A stretch of DNA of 64,000 nucleotides from Chitinophagaceae bacterium (lineage in GTDB: Bacteria; Bacteroidota; Bacteroidia; Chitinophagales; Chitinophagaceae). This document shows positions 29,301 to 36,782 of the stretch, piece after piece (the first letter of the stretch is position 1; every line of letters begins with the position of its first letter). The stretch lies in assembly GCA_027489035.1 (NCBI GenBank), contig JAIYAN010000015.1:1-64000 (forward strand), given 5' to 3'. The notes under the pieces are model-generated. The model was not told the origin of the DNA. It saw nothing but the letters and a program-made list of their open reading frames with translations, and ran no database searches. A program made the translations under genes and the position numbers.

Positions 29301-30004
29301 CTATTGATCCAAATGAACAAAACAATTTACTTGTTGGCACAATGAATGGGCTTGATTCTATCAATTACTCAGATTTGTGTAATCAATTGAGCACCTTAGT
29401 AAACAACGGCGTTATTTGTCCTGCAATAGCTGTTGGTCCTGTAGTTACAAGTCTTTTATGCAACAATGTGGTTTATACATCTACTAACGTGTATGCTAAC
29501 ACGCCGTTTTTTACCACGGCATCAATTCCGTATACTGGAGGAAATGGACTTGCCTATTCAGCAGGTTGGCCAATTGAATCAACGGGCGTAACGGGCTTAA
29601 CGGCTTCACTTCAAGCAGGCACACTAAACACCGGAAATGGAAATGCAAGTTTTGAAATTAGTGGAACACCAAATAATAGTGGTGTGGCAAATTTTGTATT
29701 GCAATTGGGTGGCCAAACCTGTTCAATATCATTACAAGTAAATGCTGCATCAAGTAATGTTGCCTTTAATTTTGATATTGTGCCTAATCCGGTAACGAAT
29801 CAATTGAAAATTAATTTAACTTCAGGAAGCGAGGCTTATTATGTTTGGGTGTATGATGCAGTAGGAAGAACAATCATGATGTTGCCACAACCCAATTTAT
29901 CAACGGGCATCAATGTTTCAGGATTGAGTAAAGGGGTGTATCTTTTGAAAGTAATGGATAAAACAAACAAGCAAGTCATTACGAAGAAATTTATAAAGAG
30001 ATAA
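26384..30004 (+). CDS. T9SS-secreted multicopper oxidase-sulfatase fusion
   Basis: 1,206 residues. Signal peptide 1-21 (ends SKAQ). Residues about 25-470: three-cupredoxin multicopper oxidase of CueO/bilirubin-oxidase layout with all four copper motifs: HWHG (His91, 93), HPHLHE (131, 133), HPFHIH (397, 400, 402) and HCHIALHEDEGMM (454-465; type 1 ligands His397, Cys455, His460, Met465). About 475-580: an Ig-like module with YTGGNG and GGQTC. About 588-1000: sulfatase of the alkaline phosphatase superfamily with metal Asp596/597, formylglycine motif C637-S-A-T-R641, Lys693, His775, Asp840/Asn841 and Lys857. About 1017-1125: a second module; then a T9SS type A domain (FDIVPNPVTNQ...). Both enzymes look complete. 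I know no precedent for this fusion. Same strand and short spacing put it in the ECF/sensor unit. Confidence 0.9.
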   Translation: MKKYTLGLLVLFMFLGFHSKAQYNNLWIPDTLNGTTFNLNIKDTFSQIRPGQQTITAGINNKFWGPTLFFNKGETVHMNVKNSLNDSTTLHWHGMHLPAVMDGGPHQVIPPGTTWQPFWEVKNNAATYWYHPHLHETTQEQITKGIGGLIIVRDAIESALPLPRKYGIDDIPLVLTDRDFTTANQFSVVPYGDSSMVNGVLSPQHTIPAQVVRFRILNAAIERSYNLGFSDNRTFYVITSDGGLLAAPVALTRYLLHAGERIEILVNCNGQSGTSFKLKAYNSTLAQNVPGGDLFPNGPFANALARIDFNVLQINVGTQTSNPITTIPTALTTVTTIPAASANLTRFLTISDTNIAGIPGATFLLNHRLFNINYNDYTVPLNNTEIWQITNSGNFGHPFHIHDVEFNILTVNGAAPAAAQAGWKDVVFVPANTTVKFIAKFDDFADPVHPFMYHCHIALHEDEGMMGQFVVGSSAVSPTISTLSCTTATYSATATANTAYNGTATVAYTGGNGIAYTTGATVFSTGVTGLSATLQSGTLASGAGNIVYTISGTPSTSGTASFAISFGGQTCTLNLTVNTSVPQPSANKNVMLIIVDDMGTDYLGFYENYQDTVDVPNLRSLLNRGVRFSNATADPVCSATRASMITGRYGFRTGVGGIIGGTGGSGVLDTAEVSLPKMIKLYNPNIKRALVGKWHLQLPTPINLTAPNRMGFDHYEGLFTGTLNPGYNNWTKIKNGVSSTMTTYATTEQANNMASWLRTNAASPFYACLSFNAPHDPIHLPPAGLHSYTTLSGTPANINNNPKAYYKAMIQSMDHELGRVFDSLRAINRFDSTDFIFIGDNGSLARVAQIADTSRAKGTLYQYGIHVPLIIAGPSVVNPGRVSNALVNATDVFATVLELYGYSNWQSQIPANKTIDSKSLMPIIKNQSTSVRPWAFSEIFKQTTDSSDGKAIQNQNYKLIRFDYGSEEFYKLSIDPNEQNNLLVGTMNGLDSINYSDLCNQLSTLVNNGVICPAIAVGPVVTSLLCNNVVYTSTNVYANTPFFTTASIPYTGGNGLAYSAGWPIESTGVTGLTASLQAGTLNTGNGNASFEISGTPNNSGVANFVLQLGGQTCSISLQVNAASSNVAFNFDIVPNPVTNQLKINLTSGSEAYYVWVYDAVGRTIMMLPQPNLSTGINVSGLSKGVYLLKVMDKTNKQVITKKFIKR

Positions 30005-30064
30005 TAAAGGATCAAAAAACAACAAACAATTTTTACGTTTAAATTTTGAATTAAAAATAACTAC

Positions 30065-32380
30065 ATGAAGAAGCTTTTAATTTTTGCATTTTTTCTTAAT
30101 GGATTTGCAACATTTGCCCAAAGTCCAGTAATAACGAGTTGGTTGCAAAATAGAACAGGCATAAAAGGACGTCACTATGTAGCGGGCAATTCTACACCTA
30201 TTCAGGATAATGACTCTGCAAACGTGCAGCAAGTGTTTTATTCAACCAATTGGGCGTATATCAGAACCAAAGGAATTCCGGCTTATATATCAGGTCCTTT
30301 TTTGGATGGTAATCCAACAATAGCAACAAGTCAAAATGCCATTTTTAGATTTCCATTAAATCCTACAAGAAATACAGGAACACCAACAGCAACGACTGGT
30401 GGAAATATTGGTATATTCATAAACGGTGTTGCTTTGTTTGATTACAGAGATGGCGTGTCGTGGAGAAATGCAACAGGGTCATTATGTGGTGGTCCAATTC
30501 AACCGCCTTGTATGGGCGATGGCGTTTGGAATAGAGATGCAGTAGTAGGAGAGCGCTTGGGATTTGATTGTTCAAAAGCACATCCAGCAAATGGAAATTA
30601 TCATCATCATCAAAATCCCAGTGCATTTGGATTGGATTTAAATGTAATTTCTACCGTATGTAATTTGTATGCTTCTGATGGATTGTATGCAATAGATAGC
30701 ACAAGGCATTCGCCGCTATTGGGATTTGCTTATGATGGGTTTCCAATTTATGGGGCTTATGCCTATAAAAATGCAGATGGAACAGGAGGAATCGTAAGAA
30801 TGAAATCAAGTTATACATTAAGAAACATCACCACAAGAACAACTAATGCTGCCGGAAACACTGTAACGGCGGGTCCTCCCGTAAGTACTACTTACCCATT
30901 GGGCTATTTTAGAGAAGATTATCAATACAATACAACGAGTGCTGCAACACCAGATTATTTAGATGATCACAATGGTCGTTTTTGCGTAACACCTGAATAT
31001 CCAGCTGGTATTTATTGCTATTTTACTACAGTTGATGCTAGATGGAATTCGGCATATCCATATGTAGTAGGCCCAACATTTTATGGTACAAGAACGGTAA
31101 CCAAACCTAATGCAATAGTTGAACCTGTAACACAATATATTTCGGGTGCAGCGGTAACCCCAACCGTAACCAGTTTGTTGTGCAGTGCGGCAACAGTATC
31201 GGCTCCGCCAACAGTAAATATTGCATTTAATGGAACTGCAACCATTGGATACACAGGAGGTAACGGAGTAGCATACACGACTGGTACATCAGTTGCATCA
31301 ACAGGTGTAACGGGCTTAACAGCAACTTTGCAACCAGGGAGCTTGTCAAATGGCAATGGCAACATTGTTTATACCATATCTGGTACAGCCACTTCAATAG
31401 GAACTGCCAATTTTGCAATTTCGTTTGGTGGACAAAATTGTACTTTGAACATTAACGTAAACAATACAGTTCCAACAAATCCAACAGTTACTACTTTAAA
31501 CTGTGCGGGAGCTACAACAACTGCTGGAACATTAAATACCGCTTATTCAGGAACGGCAACTATTCCTTACACAGGAGGTAACGGAGTGGCATACTCGACA
31601 GGAACTTCAATTGCATCAACAGGTGTAACTGGTTTAACCGCAACATTGCAGCCAGGTACATTAGCCAATGGAAATGGAAATATTTCGTTTAGTGTATCAG
31701 GTACGCCAACATCATTTGGAATAGCAAGCTTTGCGATTTCTTTTGGCGGACAAACATGTACGTTGAACATAACCATTAATGATATTCTGCCACCATTGAT
31801 GCCTCAAATACAAACATTGGATTGTGCAAATGCAATTATCTCACCACTACCTTATATAAACACGGCATTTACAGGAACGGCTACGATAGCATATACAGGA
31901 GGTAACGGTGCCACCTATCCGTTTGCAGGTCCATTGGTTGCATCTACTGGTGTAGAAGGATTAACTGCTTCTATACAACCAGGTACATTAACCAATGGAA
32001 ATGGAAATTTGGTACTTACCATTACCGGAACACCAACAGCAACGGGCACAGCAAGCTTTGCCATTGATTTTGGCGGAGTAGCATGTGTATTTAATGTAAA
32101 TGTAGCTTCTGTAGGAAACGCTGTTCCATTTGATTTTAAAATAATACCCAATCCGATCATCAATAACAATGTGCATATTGAATTAAATGCAACCAATCAG
32201 GAAGCGTCAAACATTTGGATATATGATGAAACAGGTAGAAAATTAATTTCAAAATCAGCTTCAGAATTAACAGGAAGTATCATCAACATTAATGTGTCTC
32301 AATTATCTAGAGGTACCTATGTAATTAAAGTAATGGATAAATTGAGTCAAATTATAATGACGAAAAGGTTTGTGAAATAG
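30065..32380 (+). CDS. T9SS-secreted YHYH-domain protein
   Basis: 771 residues. Signal peptide 1-19 (ends FAQS). Residues about 20-345 form a YHYH-type domain: 'HPANGNYHHHQNP' (172-184), 'LLGFAYDGFPIYGAYAY' (218-234) and 'YLDDHNGRFCVTPEYPAGIYCYF' (in part, 298-320). The domain's biochemical function is unknown; its clustered His, Asp and Tyr residues suggest metal binding. Three tandem YTGGNG...GGQ(N/T)C modules follow (about 364-680), the same module found twice in the preceding oxidase-sulfatase. A T9SS type A domain (FKIIPNPIINN...) ends the protein. It starts 60 bp after the oxidase-sulfatase and is probably co-transcribed and co-secreted with it. Confidence 0.8.
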   Translation: MKKLLIFAFFLNGFATFAQSPVITSWLQNRTGIKGRHYVAGNSTPIQDNDSANVQQVFYSTNWAYIRTKGIPAYISGPFLDGNPTIATSQNAIFRFPLNPTRNTGTPTATTGGNIGIFINGVALFDYRDGVSWRNATGSLCGGPIQPPCMGDGVWNRDAVVGERLGFDCSKAHPANGNYHHHQNPSAFGLDLNVISTVCNLYASDGLYAIDSTRHSPLLGFAYDGFPIYGAYAYKNADGTGGIVRMKSSYTLRNITTRTTNAAGNTVTAGPPVSTTYPLGYFREDYQYNTTSAATPDYLDDHNGRFCVTPEYPAGIYCYFTTVDARWNSAYPYVVGPTFYGTRTVTKPNAIVEPVTQYISGAAVTPTVTSLLCSAATVSAPPTVNIAFNGTATIGYTGGNGVAYTTGTSVASTGVTGLTATLQPGSLSNGNGNIVYTISGTATSIGTANFAISFGGQNCTLNINVNNTVPTNPTVTTLNCAGATTTAGTLNTAYSGTATIPYTGGNGVAYSTGTSIASTGVTGLTATLQPGTLANGNGNISFSVSGTPTSFGIASFAISFGGQTCTLNITINDILPPLMPQIQTLDCANAIISPLPYINTAFTGTATIAYTGGNGATYPFAGPLVASTGVEGLTASIQPGTLTNGNGNLVLTITGTPTATGTASFAIDFGGVACVFNVNVASVGNAVPFDFKIIPNPIINNNVHIELNATNQEASNIWIYDETGRKLISKSASELTGSIININVSQLSRGTYVIKVMDKLSQIIMTKRFVK
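31150..32115 (+). repeat. Three tandem coding repeats of the YTGGNG/GGQTC module
   Basis: Units begin near 31159, 31480 and 31800 (period about 320 bp). Each has an N-terminal 'V..L.C' strand, 'GTATI.YTGGNG', 'STGV.GLTA..QPG.L.NGNGN' and 'F.I.FGG..C..N'. Two further units lie in the upstream gene at about 27811-28120 and 29430-29760. Confidence 0.8.
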
Positions 32381-32384
32381 GGGG

Positions 32385-32700
32385 GAGGTTTAACGCGCTA
32401 CGCTCGTTTAAGAGTTTAATGGTTTAAGGTTGGAAGTATGTTCCATGTATATGCTTCATATTTTTATAAAAAACTTCGTGCCTTCGTGTCTTTGTGCCTT
32501 CGTATCAAGAAAAGTTCAAAAGGTTCAATAAGTTCAATGCGTTCAAAAGGTTGGAAGTATGTTCCATGTATATGCTTCATAGCTTTATAAAAAAACTTAG
32601 TGCCCTCGTGTCTTTGTGCCTTCGTGTTTCAAAAACTTCGCCCCTTCGTGTTTCAAATTCTTCGTTCCAAAAATAATATCGGATTAAATAACTCAATTAC
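32385..32700. repeat. Repeat-filled spacer with a direct duplication of about 77 bp
   Basis: A block starting GGTTGGAAGTATGTTCCATG occurs at 32428-32503 and again at 32549-32626; both copies run on into reverse-orientation CTTCGTGCCTTCGTGTC text. A GTTCAATAAGTTCAA run (about 32514-32548) lies between them. The rest of the 382-bp gap to 32762 is AT-rich with nothing recognised. Confidence 0.85.
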
Positions 32701-32762
32701 GAAAAAAATAATTCAACTTCGCTATGTATTATTTTATACGATCTAACAATTAGCATTCCTAC

Positions 32763-33425
32763 ATGACATCCCAACCAAAAATCTCGGTTTTAATGGCTGT
32801 TTTCAATACCGACTTCGTATATATAAAACGCGCCATTGATTCTGTTTTAAACCAGGATTTTCAAGATTTTGAACTCATTATTATTGATGACGGAAGTACA
32901 GAAAATAACCGAGAATTACTATTGGCTTGTGTAGAAGAAAATGAAGATAAAATAATTTATATCAGACATAGTAACCGTGGACAATCGGAATCAATTAATC
33001 GAGGTGTTCTAATTAGTGTTGGCGAATACATCACCATACTAGATAGCGATGATGAATATAAGCCCAATCATTTATCTGCCTGTCTCACCGCCATTGAAAA
33101 TCATGACTTAATTTGTTCCAATTCTTCAACTATTGTTGATGACGTAAAGGATTATTATGTGCCTGACAAAAATGATTTAACGAAGCTGATTCACTTGGAT
33201 AACAGTGTTTTATTTGGTACACTATTTGGACGAAAAAAAGTTTTTTCAAACATCAATTTCAAAACTGGTTTCGCTGCGGATGCTGATTTTTTTGAAAAAG
33301 CAAAATTGAATTTTCGGGTAAAAAAAGCAGACTTAAGAACGTATATTTATTACAGAAATATCCCTACAAGTATATGTTCATTAATGAAAAATCAACATTT
33401 CTCAACACAAGCAACGCATGATTGA
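32763..33425 (+). CDS. Family 2 glycosyltransferase
   Basis: 220 residues. GT-A fold opening 'ISVLMAVFNTDFVYIKRAIDSVLNQ' (in part), 'IIIDDGSTENN' and a 'ILDSDDEY' DxD-type motif near residue 98. It is shorter than typical GT2 enzymes (about 250-330), so the acceptor part is reduced. Probably cytosolic, using a nucleotide sugar. It overlaps the next gene by 8 bp, which implies a two-gene unit. Confidence 0.85.
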   Translation: MTSQPKISVLMAVFNTDFVYIKRAIDSVLNQDFQDFELIIIDDGSTENNRELLLACVEENEDKIIYIRHSNRGQSESINRGVLISVGEYITILDSDDEYKPNHLSACLTAIENHDLICSNSSTIVDDVKDYYVPDKNDLTKLIHLDNSVLFGTLFGRKKVFSNINFKTGFAADADFFEKAKLNFRVKKADLRTYIYYRNIPTSICSLMKNQHFSTQATHD

Positions 33426-34188
33426 TTTTGAATCCAAACTATTTTCTACAGATACAAACATAATAATGGCTTGTCACATCACAGGTGTGTATGACGTAAA
33501 CAGAAGCATGACGTTGGACGGTGACAATTATGAGTTGGTAAAAAATTGGGCAGAATCAATTGCGGATTTAAAAATTCGTGGCATCATATTCCATAATAAC
33601 TTTTTAGAAGAAACCTGCGAAACATTTCAAAATGATTACGTTTCTTTTGTAAAAATTGAGTACAATGCTCAATTCAATCCTAATGTGTATAGATATTTCG
33701 TGTATAGAAATTTTATACAACAACACCTTCAAATTATTAAGAATATTTTCGTGACAGACATCTCAGACGTAGTTGTTTTAAAAAATCCATTTGAAGAAAA
33801 ATTTTTTACAGAAAATCCAACATCAATTTTTTGTGGAGACGAACCCAAGAAATTGCAAGATGAATGGATGCAAGCGCATTCAGCCAATTTGAGGGAGAAG
33901 ATAGCAGACTATGCAGCGTATGAACAAAAATTTGCAGACGAAACGTTATTGAATTGCGGCATAATAGGAGGCGAGGTTTCTTTAATGTATGCGTTTATAA
34001 AAGAATTATGTAGCATTCATCAACGATTTAATTTCGATAATAAAACAGAATATACTGGGGATATGGGTGCGTTTAATTATTTAGTGAGAACAAAATATAA
34101 CAACGAATTGAAACATGGCGCACCAATAAATACGGTGTTTAAAATGTATGAAAGTGATAGAAGAGATTGTTGGTTTAGGCATAAATGA
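33418..34188 (+). CDS. Putative glycosyltransferase-like protein
   Basis: 256 residues, no signal peptide. 'IIKNIFVTDISDVVVLKNPF' resembles the DxD strand of nucleotide-sugar transferases that act on host- or surface-type glycans, and 'LLNCGIIGGEVSLMYAFIKEL' resembles their 'NAGIIGG' acceptor strand. The pairing with the GT2 gene supports a role in glycan synthesis. Family assignment is tentative. Its TGA stop lies at the edge of the duplicated tRNA-Ala flank. Confidence 0.5.
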   Translation: MIDFESKLFSTDTNIIMACHITGVYDVNRSMTLDGDNYELVKNWAESIADLKIRGIIFHNNFLEETCETFQNDYVSFVKIEYNAQFNPNVYRYFVYRNFIQQHLQIIKNIFVTDISDVVVLKNPFEEKFFTENPTSIFCGDEPKKLQDEWMQAHSANLREKIADYAAYEQKFADETLLNCGIIGGEVSLMYAFIKELCSIHQRFNFDNKTEYTGDMGAFNYLVRTKYNNELKHGAPINTVFKMYESDRRDCWFRHK

Positions 34189-34209
34189 TAAACCCTTTAT
34201 TTATACTTG
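34189..34209 (-). repeat. Partial copy of the tRNA-Ala 3' flank
   Basis: The text AAACCCTTTAT followed by TGGAGAAT mirrors the stretch next to the intact tRNA-Ala (36585-36613), including one arm of its terminator. The duplicated segment therefore extends past the tRNA 3' end. Confidence 0.5.
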
Positions 34210-34276
34210 TGGAGAATGCGGGTTCGAACCGCTGATCTATTACATACCATCCAAGCTTGTTGTATCAAATATTCCC
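34210..34276 (-). pseudogene. Decayed tRNA-Ala copy
   Basis: Aligns end to end with the intact tRNA-Ala at 36606-36678. The acceptor 3' strand and T arm are nearly identical (GGGTTCGAACCGCTGA shared), whereas the anticodon arm, D arm and 5' acceptor carry substitutions and small deletions (67 versus 73 nt). Cloverleaf pairing is lost, so it is not a functional tRNA. Confidence 0.75.
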
Positions 34277-34417
34277 AGTGTTTACAATGCTTTTAACCTC
34301 TCTTCAAATTACATCTGGCCCAAATAAATTATTTAGTAGTAAAAGTTTAAATATTTTTCATTAAAAAACAATAGGATATTCAATACATAAATTCACATAT
34401 CCACTAGAAATGAATAA

Positions 34418-35041
34418 TTAACTAGAAATACAGCTTTTAAAAAAGCCAATTAAAATTGCAGCTGCTACCAAAATTATTATACTCTTGACACTACAACCTA
34501 AATTATCTTTTTTGTCGGTTGGAGTATTAGCCTTTATAAATTCTGAATACTTCTCTCTATCAATATGATTTAATGTGTTTTCATCACCACTAAATAGATT
34601 TCGCATATACAGCACATCTGGATGCTGCCCATTGAACAAATCTTTAAAAGCTTCACAAAGCCACATCTTATCAAAACCATAGGAGTTCGAATGGCTAGTA
34701 CCACTAATATCATTAGTGTAACTTACTATTTTGTAACAAACTCCTTTAAAATGTTTCTCTTCTTGACTTAGTGGTCTATCAAATTCACCTGTTCCATATT
34801 TTTCAAGCTTTACATGATAGCCAGCAAATTCATTAGTTTCGATTCTTACCATAGATTGTTTTTCAACTCCACTGTATTGCTGTTCTCGTATAATTGGGTT
34901 TCGAACAAAAAAGTCAAAGAACTTATGTGAGTAATAATCATCGACATACAAATCTATATCGCTATCTGGATGACGATCTAAATAACCTGGAATATCAATG
35001 TGCCATTGTCGTCCATTTTTTTTAAAATATCTTAATAACAT
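34418..35041 (-). CDS. Hypothetical protein with C-terminal anchor, DUF6717-like
   Basis: 207 residues. 'FKKNGRQWHIDIPGYL' near the start and 'DKMWLCEAFKDLFNGQHPDVLYMRNL' (in part, about 128-153) parallel the neighbouring 131-residue protein ('FYKEDGMWYIDLPEFL', 'KLWLCPVTEYVFGGNYPDEIYVKVL' in part), so the two are paralogues. It additionally has a C-terminal membrane span (about 187-203). The pattern recalls DUF6717, function unknown. An immunity role for the nearby DUF1287 protein is speculation. Last gene of the minus-strand cassette. Confidence 0.55.
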   Translation of the reverse strand: MLLRYFKKNGRQWHIDIPGYLDRHPDSDIDLYVDDYYSHKFFDFFVRNPIIREQQYSGVEKQSMVRIETNEFAGYHVKLEKYGTGEFDRPLSQEEKHFKGVCYKIVSYTNDISGTSHSNSYGFDKMWLCEAFKDLFNGQHPDVLYMRNLFSGDENTLNHIDREKYSEFIKANTPTDKKDNLGCSVKSIIILVAAAILIGFFKSCISS

Positions 35042-35089
35042 TTTTAATTTGTTTACAATTTCTGAGTTGTTTTATAGAAAGTCATGCAT

Positions 35090-35485
35090 CTATAAAACCT
35101 TTACATAAATCTCATCAGGATAATTACCCCCAAATACATATTCAGTAACAGGACATAACCATAGCTTATGTTGAAATGGTTTTTTATTCATCTCAACCAC
35201 ATCATAATAAGCACCATAGTCAACTGGGGCATGACCTATTTTATCTAAATATTCTTTATCCATACCCATATGTAACTTTTTAAGTTTGCATAAAGAGTAT
35301 GGGAAATCAGTGGTACTAAATACCAATGAAACTTTATGAGTGTTTTTAGATATCAAATCAAGAAAAGTATCAGCACCTGCTATCATTAATAAATTTGCTT
35401 TTGTACCCAAGCCTGCCTCTAAAAACTCTGGCAAGTCGATATACCACATGCCATCTTCTTTGTAAAATTTCTTTGTAATAATCAT
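35090..35485 (-). CDS. DUF6717-like hypothetical protein
   Basis: 131 residues, soluble, no signal. Trp-Tyr-Ile-Asp at residues 14-17, 'VSLVFSTTDFP' in the middle and 'LWLCPVTEYVFGG.YPDEIYV' at the end fit my memory of DUF6717. Its start codon overlaps the stop of the 89-residue gene by one base (TAATG on the minus strand), indicating translational coupling. Paralogue of the gene at 34418. Confidence 0.6.
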   Translation of the reverse strand: MIITKKFYKEDGMWYIDLPEFLEAGLGTKANLLMIAGADTFLDLISKNTHKVSLVFSTTDFPYSLCKLKKLHMGMDKEYLDKIGHAPVDYGAYYDVVEMNKKPFQHKLWLCPVTEYVFGGNYPDEIYVKVL

Positions 35486-35754
35486 TATGTAATATTAGGT
35501 GGTGTTGAGTAATCAATGTATTTGTTAATAATCGCTATGAATTGACGTTTTTCACTAAACGTCAAATTTCTTTTTTCTAATAAATCCCCTTCCTCAAAAG
35601 TTGGTTTCATCATAAAATCCAACACTTCGTCATAGGTGATTCTTAATCCTAGAGAATAAGTGCTACCAATAGCATCTCCAATATCCATTGGGCTATTAGT
35701 TCCTGAATAAAAGTTTTCTTTACGCCATTTTATTCTATCAATTCTGCTGCTCAT
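35485..35754 (-). CDS. Hypothetical protein, 89 residues
   Basis: No family recognised. It is a small, soluble, charged protein with 'DIGDAIGSTYSLGLRITYDEVLDFM' (in part), likely mostly helical. It is held in place by coupling to the downstream DUF6717-like gene (one-base overlap) and lies 41 bp after the DUF1287 gene, so it is probably part of that unit. Confidence 0.6.
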   Translation of the reverse strand: MSSRIDRIKWRKENFYSGTNSPMDIGDAIGSTYSLGLRITYDEVLDFMMKPTFEEGDLLEKRNLTFSEKRQFIAIINKYIDYSTPPNIT

Positions 35755-35795
35755 ATTTTTTAGATTATTGAAATAAACGCTTGTGATATTGATTA

Positions 35796-36377
35796 TTAAA
35801 TATCGTTAATCCTATAGTGTCCAATGATTTTATAATCAAATAAAAAGTCTTCACTTATCATTGCTTTAGGACCCATGTTATGATAGACATCGCCATGAGT
35901 ATTCAACACTATACCTATGTGTGTTACACCAGGACTTAACTCCCAACACACAATATCACCTGGTTGATAAAATATGTATTTTAAATCAGTATCAATATCT
36001 CCACTGAAAGTATAACTGTATCCTTGCCTTTCGAAGTATTTCATAATATTAGGCACTCTTCTATGGTCTATATTGGCATCAGGTGCTGTAAGTCCCCACT
36101 TATGTGGGTATTCATTAAAATGAGCCAACATATCTTCATGAATGAGTTCTTGTAAATCCATATCATTTTCACGAAGCACACGAATAATTACATCAGTACA
36201 AGCACCACCAGTTGGTACGTCACCATTTGGGTATGCTATTTTGTAATAGTTGGGGTCATACAACCATGTTTTTTCTTCGCTAAATTTTATAGCCGTTTTG
36301 TAAATTGGATTGTCTAATGGTGTTTTATTCGAGCAAGCCACTAAAAAGAATAAGCTGATTAATAATAGGTTTTTCAT
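35796..36377 (-). CDS. DUF1287 lipoprotein (NlpC/P60-like amidase candidate)
   Basis: 193 residues. Lipoprotein signal with lipobox LVAC (Cys15). The mature part has the DUF1287 pattern: 'TWLYDPNYYKIAYPNGDVPTGGACTDVIIRVLR' (in part), with Cys59 of ACTD as presumed nucleophile, 'LQELIHEDM', 'DHRRVPNIM' and a late His in 'GVTHIGIV' (about 156). The fold resembles papain-like peptidoglycan amidases; the activity is inferred. First gene of the four-gene minus-strand cassette, followed by three small genes including two DUF6717-like paralogues. Confidence 0.75.
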   Translation of the reverse strand: MKNLLLISLFFLVACSNKTPLDNPIYKTAIKFSEEKTWLYDPNYYKIAYPNGDVPTGGACTDVIIRVLRENDMDLQELIHEDMLAHFNEYPHKWGLTAPDANIDHRRVPNIMKYFERQGYSYTFSGDIDTDLKYIFYQPGDIVCWELSPGVTHIGIVLNTHGDVYHNMGPKAMISEDFLFDYKIIGHYRINDI

Positions 36378-36556
36378 ACTTCTGAATTAATTAAATAGTA
36401 GGGTAAATAGTATTTCGTTTAATGGCTGTTGAGTGGTTTAGAAATTTAAGTTTAAAATCGCTTTCAAATTAATTCTAAGTTATTGATATTATTTTTTATT
36501 TATGATTTTTTATAGCTAAAAAGTAAGTAATTGTTTAAACCATGTTTAAACCAGTC

Positions 36557-36593
36557 AAATAAAAAAGGGTTTCATATTTCGATGAAACCCTTT
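36557..36593 (-). terminator. Terminator of tRNA-Ala
   Basis: A 12-bp perfect stem (AAAGGGTTTCAT, 36564-36575, with its complement at 36582-36593) around a 6-nt loop. Read on the minus strand it begins 12 nt after the tRNA and ends in T6. Confidence 0.85.
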
Positions 36594-36605
36594 ATAGTAT
36601 TGAAG

Positions 36606-36678
<73 letters not shown>

Positions 36679-36782
36679 TTTTTTAAAATCACAATTTTAA
36701 AAGCGAAAACAAATGTAAATCTTTGTTATGGGCATTACAAATTAAATGTCAATTATAAAATCTGTAACATCTTTTACCTTTT

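Noticed and set aside
31081-32196. Long antisense ORFs opposite the YHYH gene repeats and opposite the giant gene (48387-50234)
   Set aside because: They repeat in step with the sense-strand modules and arise from Thr/Val/Ala-rich codons.
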